From the NCBI RefSeq assembly GCF_030268965.1, contig NZ_BSSE01000009.1, positions 169,144 through 233,143 of the forward strand: 64,000 nucleotides of DNA. Direction: 5' to 3'. Below, in pieces: positions 44,967 to 53,524 of this stretch. This DNA is from Microtetraspora sp. NBRC 16547 (GTDB lineage Bacteria; Actinomycetota; Actinomycetes; Streptosporangiales; Streptosporangiaceae). A model generated the notes under the pieces. The model was given only the letters and a program-made list of their open reading frames with translations. It ran no database searches and was not told where the DNA came from. Within the stretch, counting starts at the first letter, position 1. The number at the start of each line of letters is the position of its first letter. Both the position numbers and the translations under genes were made by a program.

Positions 44967-45737
44967 ATGGCGGGCGCGGGTGGCGGCGCGGGTGGCGGCG
45001 TGGCCGGAGCCCGGTACCGTCGGCTGGCGGCCGACCTGCGCGAGGCCATAGCCTCGGGCGCCTACGGCTCGGGCGGTCGCCTGCCCAGCGAGGAGGAGCT
45101 CGCCCAGAAGTACGGCGTGTCCCGCGGCACCGTCCGCCAGGCCCTGGCCGTGCTGCGCGCCAACGGTCTGGTCACATCCCGGCGTGGCAGCCGGCGCGTC
45201 GTGCTCGGCACCGCGCGCACCCAGAGCTTCTTCGAACTGCTGAGCTTCACCCGCTGGGCACGCTCGATCGGGGAGGAGCCGGGCGGCCGGACCGTCGACG
45301 TGGAACACCGGCTGGCCGGTCCGCTGGAGTGCGAGTTGCTCGGACTCCTCGCCGGCTCGCAGATCTACCGTGTGCTGCGGCTGCGCACGCTGTCCCGCGT
45401 ACCCATCATGATCGAGCGGACCATCTACCCCGAGCGCATCGGCGCCATGATCGTCCGCCTCGAGCCCGATGCCGTCTCGCACACCGAGCCGCTGGCGGAG
45501 CAGGGTGTGGTGTTCGCCGACGCGGAGCACACCGTCGACCTCGTCTACGCCGACGCCGAGGACGCCCGCCTGCTCGGCTGCGCCGAGGGCGGGCCGCTGA
45601 TCCGGGAGCGGCGGCGCGCGACCGACCCGGCGGGTACGCCGCTGGAGTGGTCGGAGGACCGCTACCTGCCGGGCACGGTCTCGTTCACGGTGCACAACTC
45701 GGTGGCCATGACGGCGCTGTCACGCCGTCGCGGCTGA
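44967..45737 (+). CDS. GntR-family regulator, HutC/UTRA type
   Basis: 256 residues; ATG chosen for GAGGTGG upstream. Winged helix-turn-helix at about 15-80: YRRLAADLREAIASGAY and LPSEEELAQKYGVSRGTVRQ. The UTRA ligand domain follows (about 95-250), with SRVPIMIERTIYPE and EWSEDRYLPG. HutC-type regulators respond to the substrate of the operon they control, here most likely the divergent ABC uptake genes. Confidence 0.9.
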   Translation: MAGAGGGAGGGVAGARYRRLAADLREAIASGAYGSGGRLPSEEELAQKYGVSRGTVRQALAVLRANGLVTSRRGSRRVVLGTARTQSFFELLSFTRWARSIGEEPGGRTVDVEHRLAGPLECELLGLLAGSQIYRVLRLRTLSRVPIMIERTIYPERIGAMIVRLEPDAVSHTEPLAEQGVVFADAEHTVDLVYADAEDARLLGCAEGGPLIRERRRATDPAGTPLEWSEDRYLPGTVSFTVHNSVAMTALSRRRG

Positions 45738-45784
45738 GACGGCGGAGCCCGAGCCGCTGGTCGACGAGCCGATCGCGATCGCCA

Positions 45785-45812
45785 CGCCGGCGCATGACGT
45801 GTGGCGCCGGCG
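45785..45812. terminator. Bidirectional terminator hairpin
   Basis: Perfect 9-base stem (45785-45793 with 45804-45812) and a 10-base loop between the convergent GntR and 78-residue genes. Confidence 0.6.
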
Positions 45813-45829
45813 AGCGCCCGTGGCGCCGA

Positions 45830-46066
45830 TCAGAGGCGCGGATCGTCCAGCAGTGTGAAGCCGTCCGCGTCCGTGACGGTGAGCGTGGCCACGGTGAAGC
45901 GCCGGCCGGGCAGCTCGTTCACCGGCAGCCCGGTCTGCTCGGCGATCCGTGCCGCCGGCACGCGCAGCGGCGCGGACTTGGGATGAAGGTCGGTGACGAG
46001 CTCGGCCTCGTCGCCGGCGGTGATCAGGACATACACAGTGGCAATCTGCTCCGTCATGGTGATCAT
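45830..46066 (-). CDS. Small conserved-looking protein, unknown
   Basis: 78 residues from MITMTEQIATVYVLI; AAGG lies five bases before the ATG. Predicted mixed alpha/beta with a central PAARIAEQTGLPVNELPGR and an acidic C-terminus LLDDPRL. No motif recognised. The start overlaps the stop of the upstream small frame as ATGA, which supports both being genes. Confidence 0.55.
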   Translation of the reverse strand: MITMTEQIATVYVLITAGDEAELVTDLHPKSAPLRVPAARIAEQTGLPVNELPGRRFTVATLTVTDADGFTLLDDPRL

Positions 46067-46254
46067 GCTGCCTTTCCAGGCTGACGTGTGCGGACCAGCC
46101 GCCCCCACATCTCCATGCTGGCGAATACGACTCCATCCGCAAGGCGGCACTGGCCCGGCACCTCCTGTTCGTTGACGGCGTCGAAGGCGCCTGAGTCAGG
46201 CGTCCACTGTCCTGATCGCGGATCGTGCGCCGGAAGCGTTGCCCTCTGACTCAT
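46063..46254 (-). CDS. Small hypothetical protein coupled to the next gene
   Basis: 63 residues (MSQRATLPAHDPRSGQW), no clear ribosome-binding site. Support comes from the ATGA overlap with the 78-residue gene and ordinary amino-acid composition. No domain recognised; could be a chance frame. Confidence 0.4.
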   Translation of the reverse strand: MSQRATLPAHDPRSGQWTPDSGAFDAVNEQEVPGQCRLADGVVFASMEMWGRLVRTRQPGKAA

Positions 46255-46359
46255 AATGCGTTGGCGTCGCAGTCTTCGAGCGGGCTAGCGTTGCTTCCGC
46301 CATGCGCCAGGAGGACGTGCCCTGTCTGCGCCTGTGAGTCAACAGATTGGAGATGCGGG

Positions 46360-47085
46360 ATGACGTCACAGCTCGTCGCGCTCTGCTTCGATGCGAACGA
46401 CCCGCTCCGTCTCGCGCGCTTCTGGGCCGGCTTCCTGGGCTGGGAGATGGCCAACGACCCCCACGATGGCATCACGCTCCTGCCGAGCGATGACACCGGG
46501 TTCCGGATCCGATTTCTTCCGACCCAGGAGAAGAAGACCGGCCAGAACCAGATGCACTTCGATCTGACGAGCACGTCCCTCGAAGACCAGCAGCAGACGG
46601 TGGCGAGGTCGCTCGGACTCGGTGCGCGGCACATCGACATCGGGCAACGCCCGGAGGAGGGTCATGTGGTGCTCGCCGACCCCGAAGGCAACGAGTTCTG
46701 CGTCATTGCGCCGGGCAACAAATTCCTCGCCGACTGCGGATTCATCGGAGCGCTTGCGTCCGACGGTTCACAGGAGGTCGGGTACTTCTGGAGCGAAGCG
46801 CTGGGCTGGCCGTTGGTCTGGGATCAGGACCAAGAGACCGCGATTCGCTCGCCGCACGGCGGTCCGAAGATCACCTGGGGCGGTCCGCCAGTGGCGCCGA
46901 AGACCGGGAAGAACCGGCTGCACTTCGACCTCGCTCCACCTAAGCACGGTGATCAGCAAGCGGAGGTCGACCGTCTCGTCTCCCTCGGAGCGACTCGAAT
47001 CGACATCGGGCAACGCCCGGAGGAGGGTCATGTGGTGATGGCCGATCCCGATGGCAACGAGTTCTGTGTGCTGACGGTTACCTGA
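46360..47085 (+). CDS. Two-domain VOC (glyoxalase-like) protein
   Basis: 241 residues from MTSQLVALCFDANDP; GGAG upstream. Two vicinal-oxygen-chelate domains (about 1-115 and 125-241). The first has LARFWAGFLGWEMAND and NQMHFDLT; the second VGYFWSEALGWPLVW and NRLHFDLA. Each ends in DIGQRPEEGHVV.ADP.GNEFCV. The His and Glu positions could bind a metal, but many such proteins bind drugs or act as stress proteins. The last block of each domain is encoded by identical DNA (see repeat). Confidence 0.85.
   Translation: MTSQLVALCFDANDPLRLARFWAGFLGWEMANDPHDGITLLPSDDTGFRIRFLPTQEKKTGQNQMHFDLTSTSLEDQQQTVARSLGLGARHIDIGQRPEEGHVVLADPEGNEFCVIAPGNKFLADCGFIGALASDGSQEVGYFWSEALGWPLVWDQDQETAIRSPHGGPKITWGGPPVAPKTGKNRLHFDLAPPKHGDQQAEVDRLVSLGATRIDIGQRPEEGHVVMADPDGNEFCVLTVT
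46633..46671 (+). repeat. 39-base perfect direct repeat inside the VOC gene
   Basis: Bases 46633-46671 recur exactly at 46999-47037, 366 bases (122 codons) later and in the same frame, encoding IDIGQRPEEGHVV in both domains. The flanking domain sequences have diverged much more, so this block was copied recently or homogenised by gene conversion. Confidence 0.85.
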
Positions 47086-47213
47086 GATGTGATCGAATTT
47101 GAGCACAGGTCGGGCAGCCGTGAAGAGCACATCGTCCGCCGCCTCCACGTTCGACATCGCGCCCGACGCCGCAGGGCTTTCGTCTGCCGGTAGCTCCACG
47201 TCTGCTGGGGAAC

Positions 47214-48635
47214 ATGCAGGACATGGGCACCGCGTGGCGAGAGGTCCGGCGGCTCGCGGAGCAGACGCCGCCGTCGCGGGAGCGGTTCATCGACCTGCTG
47301 CGAGCCGTGTCGATCGTCGCCGTGGTCATCGGGCACTGGCTGGCGACGGTGGTCGGCTACGGCGAGCACGGCGAGCTGATCGGCCGGTCGGCGCTGCCGG
47401 ATCTGCCGTGGGCGCAGCCGCTCACCTGGGTGGTCCAGGTGATGCCCGTGTTCTTCTTCGTCGGCGGGTACGCGAACGCCGTCTCCCTGGCCGCGGAGCG
47501 ACGCCGCGGAGGGAAGGCCGCCGAGTGGCTGATCAAGCGGAGCGGCCGGCTGATCCCGCCGACCACGGCCCTGGTGCTGGTGCTGGGGGGCGGCGCGTTG
47601 GCAGCTCACCTGTTCGACGCCGACCCCGCCCGGGTTCGCACGGTGGTCTGGCTCGCCTCGATCCCGTTGTGGTTCCTCGTGGTCTACCTGATCGTGGTCG
47701 TGCTCACCCCGCCGATGTACGCCCTCCACCGCCGGTACGGACTCGCCGTCCCGCTGGTGCTGGTGGGGCTCGTCGCCGTCGGCGATGTGGCCCGCCTCCT
47801 CGGCCATGACTTCTGGGGTAACGGCAACTTCCTGTTCGGCTGGCTGGCAGTCCACCAGATGGGTTTCGCCTGGCGGGACGGGCTGTTGCCGGCCCGCCCT
47901 CGCGTCGCCGTGCCGCTGCTGCTCGCCGGGACCGGCTCGCTGCTCCTGCTCACTCTCGCCGGCCCCTACCCGATCAGCATGATCACTGTGCCCGGCGAGC
48001 GGCTGCACAACATGTCCCCACCCAGCCTGGCTCTGCTGGCGGTCGCCACCGCCCAGCTCGGGGTGGCGCTACTGCTCCGGGATCGGGCCGAACGATGGTT
48101 GCGGCACACCCGACGGTGGATGGCCGTGGTCGCCGTCAACTCGATGATCATGACGATCTTCCTCTGGCACATCTCCGCCGCGATCCTGCTCGCCGCCGCA
48201 CTGGACGTGGCGGGCGTGCTCCCGACTCCGGAGGCCGGATCGGCCGCGTGGCTGGCCTGGAGGTTCCCGATGCTGGTCATGTTCAGCGTCGTCCTCACGT
48301 TGCTCGTCGCGATCTTCGGCCCGATCGAGGTGCGCGGCACCCAACGGCCCCGCCGGCTCTCGCTCCGGACGCCGGCCAACCTGGCCCGCCTGGCGTCCTG
48401 TCAGGTTTTCCGGCTGTGGCTGGCCATGGCGGGATTCGCCGGAGTCGCCTTCGCCCTGCTCTCCAACAGTCTGTGGCCGAGCACCGCTCCGACCGTGTCC
48501 GGAATGCCGGCAGTCGCGCTGATCACCTACCTCGTCTGCGCGGCGGTCCTGCGGCTGCTGCGCTCGACGCCTCCTGCCACGGAGGCCGAATCGCGCCCCA
48601 CCCCCCACGCGAGTCCTCCGTCCCGCCTGGTCTGA
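47214..48635 (+). CDS. Acyltransferase-3 family membrane protein
   Basis: 473 residues, about ten hydrophobic segments. N-terminal RFIDLLRAVSIVAVVIGHWLA contains the conserved Arg and catalytic-type His of acyltransferase 3 (PF01757), and VMPVFFFVGGYANA follows as in the family. GGGGAAC precedes the ATG. It probably O-acetylates or otherwise acylates an envelope glycan or a metabolite at the membrane. No glycan cluster is nearby to fix the substrate. Confidence 0.85.
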   Translation: MQDMGTAWREVRRLAEQTPPSRERFIDLLRAVSIVAVVIGHWLATVVGYGEHGELIGRSALPDLPWAQPLTWVVQVMPVFFFVGGYANAVSLAAERRRGGKAAEWLIKRSGRLIPPTTALVLVLGGGALAAHLFDADPARVRTVVWLASIPLWFLVVYLIVVVLTPPMYALHRRYGLAVPLVLVGLVAVGDVARLLGHDFWGNGNFLFGWLAVHQMGFAWRDGLLPARPRVAVPLLLAGTGSLLLLTLAGPYPISMITVPGERLHNMSPPSLALLAVATAQLGVALLLRDRAERWLRHTRRWMAVVAVNSMIMTIFLWHISAAILLAAALDVAGVLPTPEAGSAAWLAWRFPMLVMFSVVLTLLVAIFGPIEVRGTQRPRRLSLRTPANLARLASCQVFRLWLAMAGFAGVAFALLSNSLWPSTAPTVSGMPAVALITYLVCAAVLRLLRSTPPATEAESRPTPHASPPSRLV

Positions 48636-48706
48636 CCGCTCGAATGCGGGACCTGGGCAGAGCCCCTCGTCTGGGACGCCGTCGCGCACGATGCCGGGCA
48701 CGGCGG

Positions 48707-48736
48707 TGGCCGCGATCATCCGATCGACCGCGGCCA
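48707..48736. terminator. Candidate terminator between convergent genes
   Basis: 8-base perfect stem (48707-48714 with 48729-48736) and a 14-base loop between the acyltransferase and hexosaminidase stops. Confidence 0.4.
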
Positions 48737-48746
48737 GCGCATTGGA

Positions 48747-51700
48747 TCAGGCGGCTGCGTGTACCTCCACCTCCCAGAGCGAGTAGCCCCACGCCAGCGC
48801 TCGTTTGACGCCCTGCACGCGCAGGTGGCGGGTGGAGTTGGCCTGGTCGATCCAGATCTCGTCCACGCCGCCGTCGCCGTCGGTCACCTCGGCCAGCGGA
48901 GTCCAGGTGAGGCCGTCGGCCGACGACTCCACTCGGTAGGCCGTGCCGAATGCGGCCTCCCAGCGCAGGACCACCTTGCCCACGTCCACCGCGGAGCCGA
49001 GGTCGATCGTCAGCCACTCGGCGTCGGTGTAGCCGGACGACCAGCGGGTGGCCAGGTCGCCGTCGACCGCGTTGCCCGCCGCGAAGGCGGTGCCGCCCTC
49101 GACGCTGGAGGCCGCGACCGGCCGCCCCTTGGCGAGGTTGGCCTCGGCCACCGCCCGGTGGGCCTTGACCGCGACCGTGGTCGTCACCCCGGCGAAGGAG
49201 AGCTCCAGCGTGCCGGAACCCGTGGGCGTGAAGGCGACGGGCGCGATCAGCTCGCCGCCGCGCGGCAGCGTCATCTCGCGGTCGGCCGGGAGCTTCCACC
49301 CGGCCGGCCCCTTGACCGACAGCGTGCCAGTGACGGCGGCGGCGCGCTGGCTTGTGCCGCTGAGCGTGAGCGTCGTCTCCTTTCCGATCATCGTGTCCAG
49401 CGCGGCGGGGTCGGCCGAGAGCACCGCCGTCGGCACGTCGCCATACCTGGGCACGATCTCTGCGATCTTCGGCGCGGCGCTCCCGGCCGTCCAGGCCAGC
49501 CTGATCGCGTCGGCGGTCACGTCAGCGGGGTCGAGTTCGGTGTACGGCCCGGCCAGCTTGCCGATCGGCTGCCACTGGCCTCCGGTCCTGACCTGGACCT
49601 CGGCCTCGCCGGTGCCGAGGACGATCACCCGGTCGATCAGGCGCTGCTTGGAGAGCGTCACCTGCAGGGCGTCCCCGGCAGCCGGAGCGTCGGAGGCGGT
49701 CCAGGCGGTGCTGAGGTTGCCGTCGGCCGCCGCCTGCGGGTTCGCGCCCGCCGGGCCGCCGCTGACGGTGAGCCGGGTGACGTCGTCGCCGAGGGTGGCC
49801 ACCTGGAACTCCCGCACCACGAGCCAGTAGTCGTTGCCGCCGGTCGCGCGGTAGCGGACGTAGCGGGCGCGCGCCCCGGCCGGGGCGGTCGCCTTGACCT
49901 CGGCGGTGGTGCCGGTGGCGAGCCTGGTCCAGGCGACGCCGTCGGTGGAGTACTCCAGGACGCCGTCGTGGATGAAGTCGTTGGGGCTGTTCGGCTTGCC
50001 CATGAGCACGGCCACGTCGCCGATGGACTTGATCGCCCCGAGGTCGACGCTCACCGCGTCACCGGCGCCTGGGGCGTTGTTGCTCCAGTAGAAGGTGTCG
50101 AGGTCGCCGTCGACCATGCGGTCGGGGGTGTTGTCGGCATACGTCCCCAGCGTGCTGGAGGCGGCCGGCCGGTCGGCGACCACGCCGATCCAGCGGTCCA
50201 GCTCGCCCAGGGCCTGGGTGATGAAGCGGTCGAGGACACCGTCGCCGATGCGGGGGAACGTCGTGGAGTGCGGGGCGCGCGGGTCGCGGATGGCCTTGGC
50301 CGCCGCGATGAGGTCGAGCGCATCCTGCCGCGCCCTGACCGCGGCGGTGCCGTCGCCCGCCCGGACCGCGTCGAGGACGTCGAGGGCCTTGAGCATGGCC
50401 TTGGCCCACAGCTCGGTGGCGTCCAGCCAGGATTTGGCCTCCTCCAGGAATGCCTGGTCCTTCACCCCGGCGGTGATGGTGGCGGGGGCGGCCAGCACGC
50501 GCTCGGCGTAGGCCCGCAGTGTGGTGGGTTTCCCGTCGCGCCAGGCAGGCCAGAACTCCTCGACCGCGGCGGCCAGTGCCGGGGCCTGCTTGTGGTGGAC
50601 GGTGCCGTCGTAGCTGCTCAGGTCGGCCACGTCGCGCAGCGCGGAGACGACCTTGTCCGAACCGGAGGCCACCTCGCCCAGGGCGCGCAGCCAGGACGCC
50701 TTGGCGTCGTAGACCGGGTCGTTCCATCCGAAGTCGGCGAAGGAGTACAGGGCGATCTTGCTGACCGCGGCCTGATTCATCGGGTTGGAGATGATCCCCG
50801 CCAGGTGCTCTGACAGTCCGGGCTCGCGCCCGGCGTAGTCGGCCATGGGCAGGCGGCCCGGGTTGTAGTCATTGACCGGGTAGTTGTCCCAGACGAGGAT
50901 CTCGTGGCCGAAGACCTGCCTGGCCGCGGCGGCCTGAGCCTTGGTGATCGCCGCGGGGACGACGCCCATGCCGGTCCAATGCACGACGACCTTCGGGTCG
51001 AGGACCTCACGCAGCGCCTTCTTGTACGGCGACTCGGAGGCGTCGTAGTACTCCGTCGGCACCATCTGCAGGGGCGCCACGTCGCCCTTGGCCGTGGCCC
51101 ACGCCTGGGCGGTGTTGATCAGCTCGCTCTGGGCCCGCCCGGCTCCGGCCCCGCCGGGGTTGCCGTACTTGGCCCGGTCGCCCTCGCAGCTCCAGCGGCC
51201 GGCGTCGATGTCGTCCATCGGAATGTTGAACGAGCGCCCGCCGAGCGCGTAGACGGCCTCGAACTTGGCCAGCAGCGCCTGCACATCCTGCTGGCTGGTG
51301 TAGCAGATCGACAGGCCCGGCGACAGGGCGAAGGTGAAGTCGACGTGGTTCTCACGGGCGCGGGTGATCAGCTCTCCGAGCTGGGTGAGCTTGTCGGGCG
51401 GATACGGCTCGCGCCACTTGTCGCGATGGTAGGGATCGTCCTTGGGCGCGTATTCGTAGGTGTTCATCTTGTGCGCGCCGAGGTAGCTCAGGTGGTCCAG
51501 GCGGTCCTGGTGCGACCAGGGGGTGCCGTAGAAGCCCTCGATGGAGCCGCGGTAGCGCATCGTGGGCCAGTCGCGCACCTCCACGCCCGGCATCCAGTCG
51601 GTGCCCTGGCGACGCTGGATGAGCTGGCGCAGGGAGAGAGCGGCGTAGTAGGTGCCGTCGGCGTCCACGCCGTCGAGCACGATGACCTTGTGCCCGCCGC

Positions 51701-52088
51701 TGTGCCCGGCCGCGAGCACGTATCCCTCGGCCGGCAGGCCGTCGGCGTTCTTCACGCCGAGCCCGTCGAGGGCGGCGTCGCCGTCGCCCAGGTAGATCGT
51801 GACTGGGGTGTGCGGGTCGTCGCCGTCGGTGGCGACGACCCGCTTCACGCCCGCGTCGGCGAGCGTCCGCCGCACGTGGGCTTCGGCATACTGGTCGCCG
51901 TCACTGGTACGGACCAATCCGACGACGGGGTCGATGGGGAACCCGTCGGATCGGGCTTTCGCCTGCTGAGCCGTGGGGGCCACGGCGATGGGGGTGGTCT
52001 CGGCTTCGGCGGCCTTGGCGGCGTTGACGGGGGTGATGAGCAGAAGGGACGCGGCGAGGGTCACGGCTAAGGGACGGTTGGGGGGCAC
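48747..52088 (-). CDS. Secreted GH84 beta-N-acetylglucosaminidase (hyaluronidase-type)
   Basis: 1113 residues. The GTG at VPPNRPLAVTLAASLLLITP is preferred because AAAGGAGA precedes it and a Sec signal follows (cleavage about residue 25-30). A hexosaminidase N-domain (about 60-170) leads into the GH84 catalytic barrel (about 175-470): YRGSIEGFYGTPWSHQDR near 183, and IPMDDIDAG near 292 with the adjacent catalytic Asp pair. A helical linker (about 480-640) follows. Discoidin-like domains lie at about 650-760 and 985-1110 (AVDGDLATRWSSG), with NPCBM/Big-like domains between. It should remove GlcNAc from glycans outside the cell. Confidence 0.92.
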   Translation of the reverse strand: MPPNRPLAVTLAASLLLITPVNAAKAAEAETTPIAVAPTAQQAKARSDGFPIDPVVGLVRTSDGDQYAEAHVRRTLADAGVKRVVATDGDDPHTPVTIYLGDGDAALDGLGVKNADGLPAEGYVLAAGHSGGHKVIVLDGVDADGTYYAALSLRQLIQRRQGTDWMPGVEVRDWPTMRYRGSIEGFYGTPWSHQDRLDHLSYLGAHKMNTYEYAPKDDPYHRDKWREPYPPDKLTQLGELITRARENHVDFTFALSPGLSICYTSQQDVQALLAKFEAVYALGGRSFNIPMDDIDAGRWSCEGDRAKYGNPGGAGAGRAQSELINTAQAWATAKGDVAPLQMVPTEYYDASESPYKKALREVLDPKVVVHWTGMGVVPAAITKAQAAAARQVFGHEILVWDNYPVNDYNPGRLPMADYAGREPGLSEHLAGIISNPMNQAAVSKIALYSFADFGWNDPVYDAKASWLRALGEVASGSDKVVSALRDVADLSSYDGTVHHKQAPALAAAVEEFWPAWRDGKPTTLRAYAERVLAAPATITAGVKDQAFLEEAKSWLDATELWAKAMLKALDVLDAVRAGDGTAAVRARQDALDLIAAAKAIRDPRAPHSTTFPRIGDGVLDRFITQALGELDRWIGVVADRPAASSTLGTYADNTPDRMVDGDLDTFYWSNNAPGAGDAVSVDLGAIKSIGDVAVLMGKPNSPNDFIHDGVLEYSTDGVAWTRLATGTTAEVKATAPAGARARYVRYRATGGNDYWLVVREFQVATLGDDVTRLTVSGGPAGANPQAAADGNLSTAWTASDAPAAGDALQVTLSKQRLIDRVIVLGTGEAEVQVRTGGQWQPIGKLAGPYTELDPADVTADAIRLAWTAGSAAPKIAEIVPRYGDVPTAVLSADPAALDTMIGKETTLTLSGTSQRAAAVTGTLSVKGPAGWKLPADREMTLPRGGELIAPVAFTPTGSGTLELSFAGVTTTVAVKAHRAVAEANLAKGRPVAASSVEGGTAFAAGNAVDGDLATRWSSGYTDAEWLTIDLGSAVDVGKVVLRWEAAFGTAYRVESSADGLTWTPLAEVTDGDGGVDEIWIDQANSTRHLRVQGVKRALAWGYSLWEVEVHAAA

Positions 52089-52445
52089 ACGGTCTCCTTT
52101 GAGTGCACATAACCGCCCGAATGCGCATAAATGCGCACCGGATTGCCCATATGAGATCACCGTAATGGAAACCGGTCAATACCAGTTCCTCATCTGGCCC
52201 TCGACCGGTCCGTACCAGTCCCGACGCGGGGCGGCCGGTACGCGATCGGCCGAAGCGCCCGGACACCACAGGAACGCGATCGCGATGAAGGTGGCCAGCT
52301 TGGCCCGGGCCCGTCATGAAGCGTGCGGAGGCCGTCGAGGCGAAGAGTTCACCATCCCTTTGGCGGTTTTCGTCTTTATTGTTCCAAGATGAGCGGTGAT
52401 CCTGGCGGTTGTCGGCCCATGTCGCATCTCCCGTAAGGAGGCTTC
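52089..52445. other. Divergent promoter region
   Basis: 357 bases between the GH84 gene (minus) and the ribonuclease gene (plus). It contains the palindrome listed at 52122-52137 near the GH84 side and a TAAGGAGG ribosome-binding site just before the ribonuclease start. No gene seen. Confidence 0.45.
52122..52137. promoter_or_regulatory. Candidate operator of the GH84 gene
   Basis: TGCGCATAAATGCGCA: two perfect 7-base arms around AA, 34 bases upstream of the GH84 start codon. No adjacent regulator gene identifies the binding protein. Confidence 0.5.
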
Positions 52446-52859
52446 GTGCACACTCCCCAGCGCCGCCGACCTTCCTGGCCGGTCCGGCTCACCATCGTGC
52501 TCGCCGCCATCGCGTCCCTGACCAGCGCGGTGGGCATCGCCCCCGCCAACGCGTCGGTCTACGGCTCCTGCACCATCTCCCGATGCTCCGACGCACGTTC
52601 GGCCAACTCGATCTGGGCCGCCAAGGGGTACCCCACCAGCAGCGGGTGGTACTCCTGGCCGGACGGCAATTACAACTACACTGGCGGGCGCTTCTACAAC
52701 CGCGAGGGTCAACTCCCCAGCGGCGCCACCTACTACGAGTACGACGTGTACTCCCGGGCGAAGGGCGCCGCGCGCGACGCGTACCGGATCGTCGTCAACC
52801 GCAGCACCGGCGCGGTCTGGTTCTCGCCGAACCACTACACCGACTTCTACAGGCTCTAG
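52446..52859 (+). CDS. Secreted barnase-type guanyl ribonuclease
   Basis: 137 residues, GTG start with TAAGGAGG. A basic start then VRLTIVLAAIASLTSAVG forms a Sec signal, cleaved about residue 36 (ANASVYG). The mature domain is a microbial ribonuclease (barnase/N1): GRFYNREGQLP, YYEYDVYSR (general base Glu near 98), DAYRIVVNR (Arg) and the late FSPNHYTDFYRL with the catalytic His. It hydrolyses RNA after G. An extra Cys pair (SCTISRC) may form a disulfide. The barstar gene eight bases downstream would protect the cytosol before export. Confidence 0.9.
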   Translation: MHTPQRRRPSWPVRLTIVLAAIASLTSAVGIAPANASVYGSCTISRCSDARSANSIWAAKGYPTSSGWYSWPDGNYNYTGGRFYNREGQLPSGATYYEYDVYSRAKGAARDAYRIVVNRSTGAVWFSPNHYTDFYRL

Positions 52860-52867
52860 GACTTCCC

Positions 52868-53242
52868 ATGACAGGCGCACGTCCGCTGCCGCGTTGGCTG
52901 ACGGTGACCACCGATCCGGCGCCGGCGATCGTCGACGGGCGAGCGTGCCGGACCCGCGCCGCCTTCTTCGAGGAGGTGGCGCGGGCCCTGCGCTTCCCTG
53001 ACTACTTCGGCCGCAACTGGGACGCCCTCACCGACTCCTTGCGGGACGCGACGCGCGCGGGGAAGGTCGCCCTGATCGTGGAGTACGCCGAGGAGCTGCT
53101 CGCCGTCGAGCCCTCCGAACAGTTCGCCACCTTGCTGGCCGTCCTGGCCGAGGCCGCCGACGCCGGGCTGACCGTGACGCTGCGCACCGACCCCGCCCAC
53201 GAGGCCCTGCTCCGCCGGCGAGTCGCTGCCGCCCTGACATGA
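52868..53242 (+). CDS. Barstar-family ribonuclease inhibitor
   Basis: 124 residues starting MTGARPLPRW. Barstar signature: FPDYFGRNWDALTDSLRDA (about 42-60), preceded by AAFFEEVARAL and followed by LIVEYAEELL. The acidic Asp/Glu face that plugs the barnase active site is in this stretch. Eight bases after the ribonuclease stop, same strand, so toxin and immunity are produced together. Confidence 0.92.
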   Translation: MTGARPLPRWLTVTTDPAPAIVDGRACRTRAAFFEEVARALRFPDYFGRNWDALTDSLRDATRAGKVALIVEYAEELLAVEPSEQFATLLAVLAEAADAGLTVTLRTDPAHEALLRRRVAAALT

Positions 53243-53524
53243 TCGATCGTTCCCTGATGGCCAGGATTTTGGGCAAACCACCACCCCGCCTGCCGATGAT
53301 CGAGCCACCACGGTGAACTGCCTCCTTGTACGGGACCACCCAACGGACGGACGCGGACCGACCGGCGAATCTCCCCCAATTCCTGCCTATCGCCCCGAAT
53401 TCCCCCGCGCCCGCAGATCTCCACGATCAGAGCTATTTAACGACAGGCGGCGATTTGTCAGCCAGGATGCGTTCTGCTAACCCTCCAGTCGTAGATCGCG
53501 TACGCGAAGCGAGAGGAGAACCGC

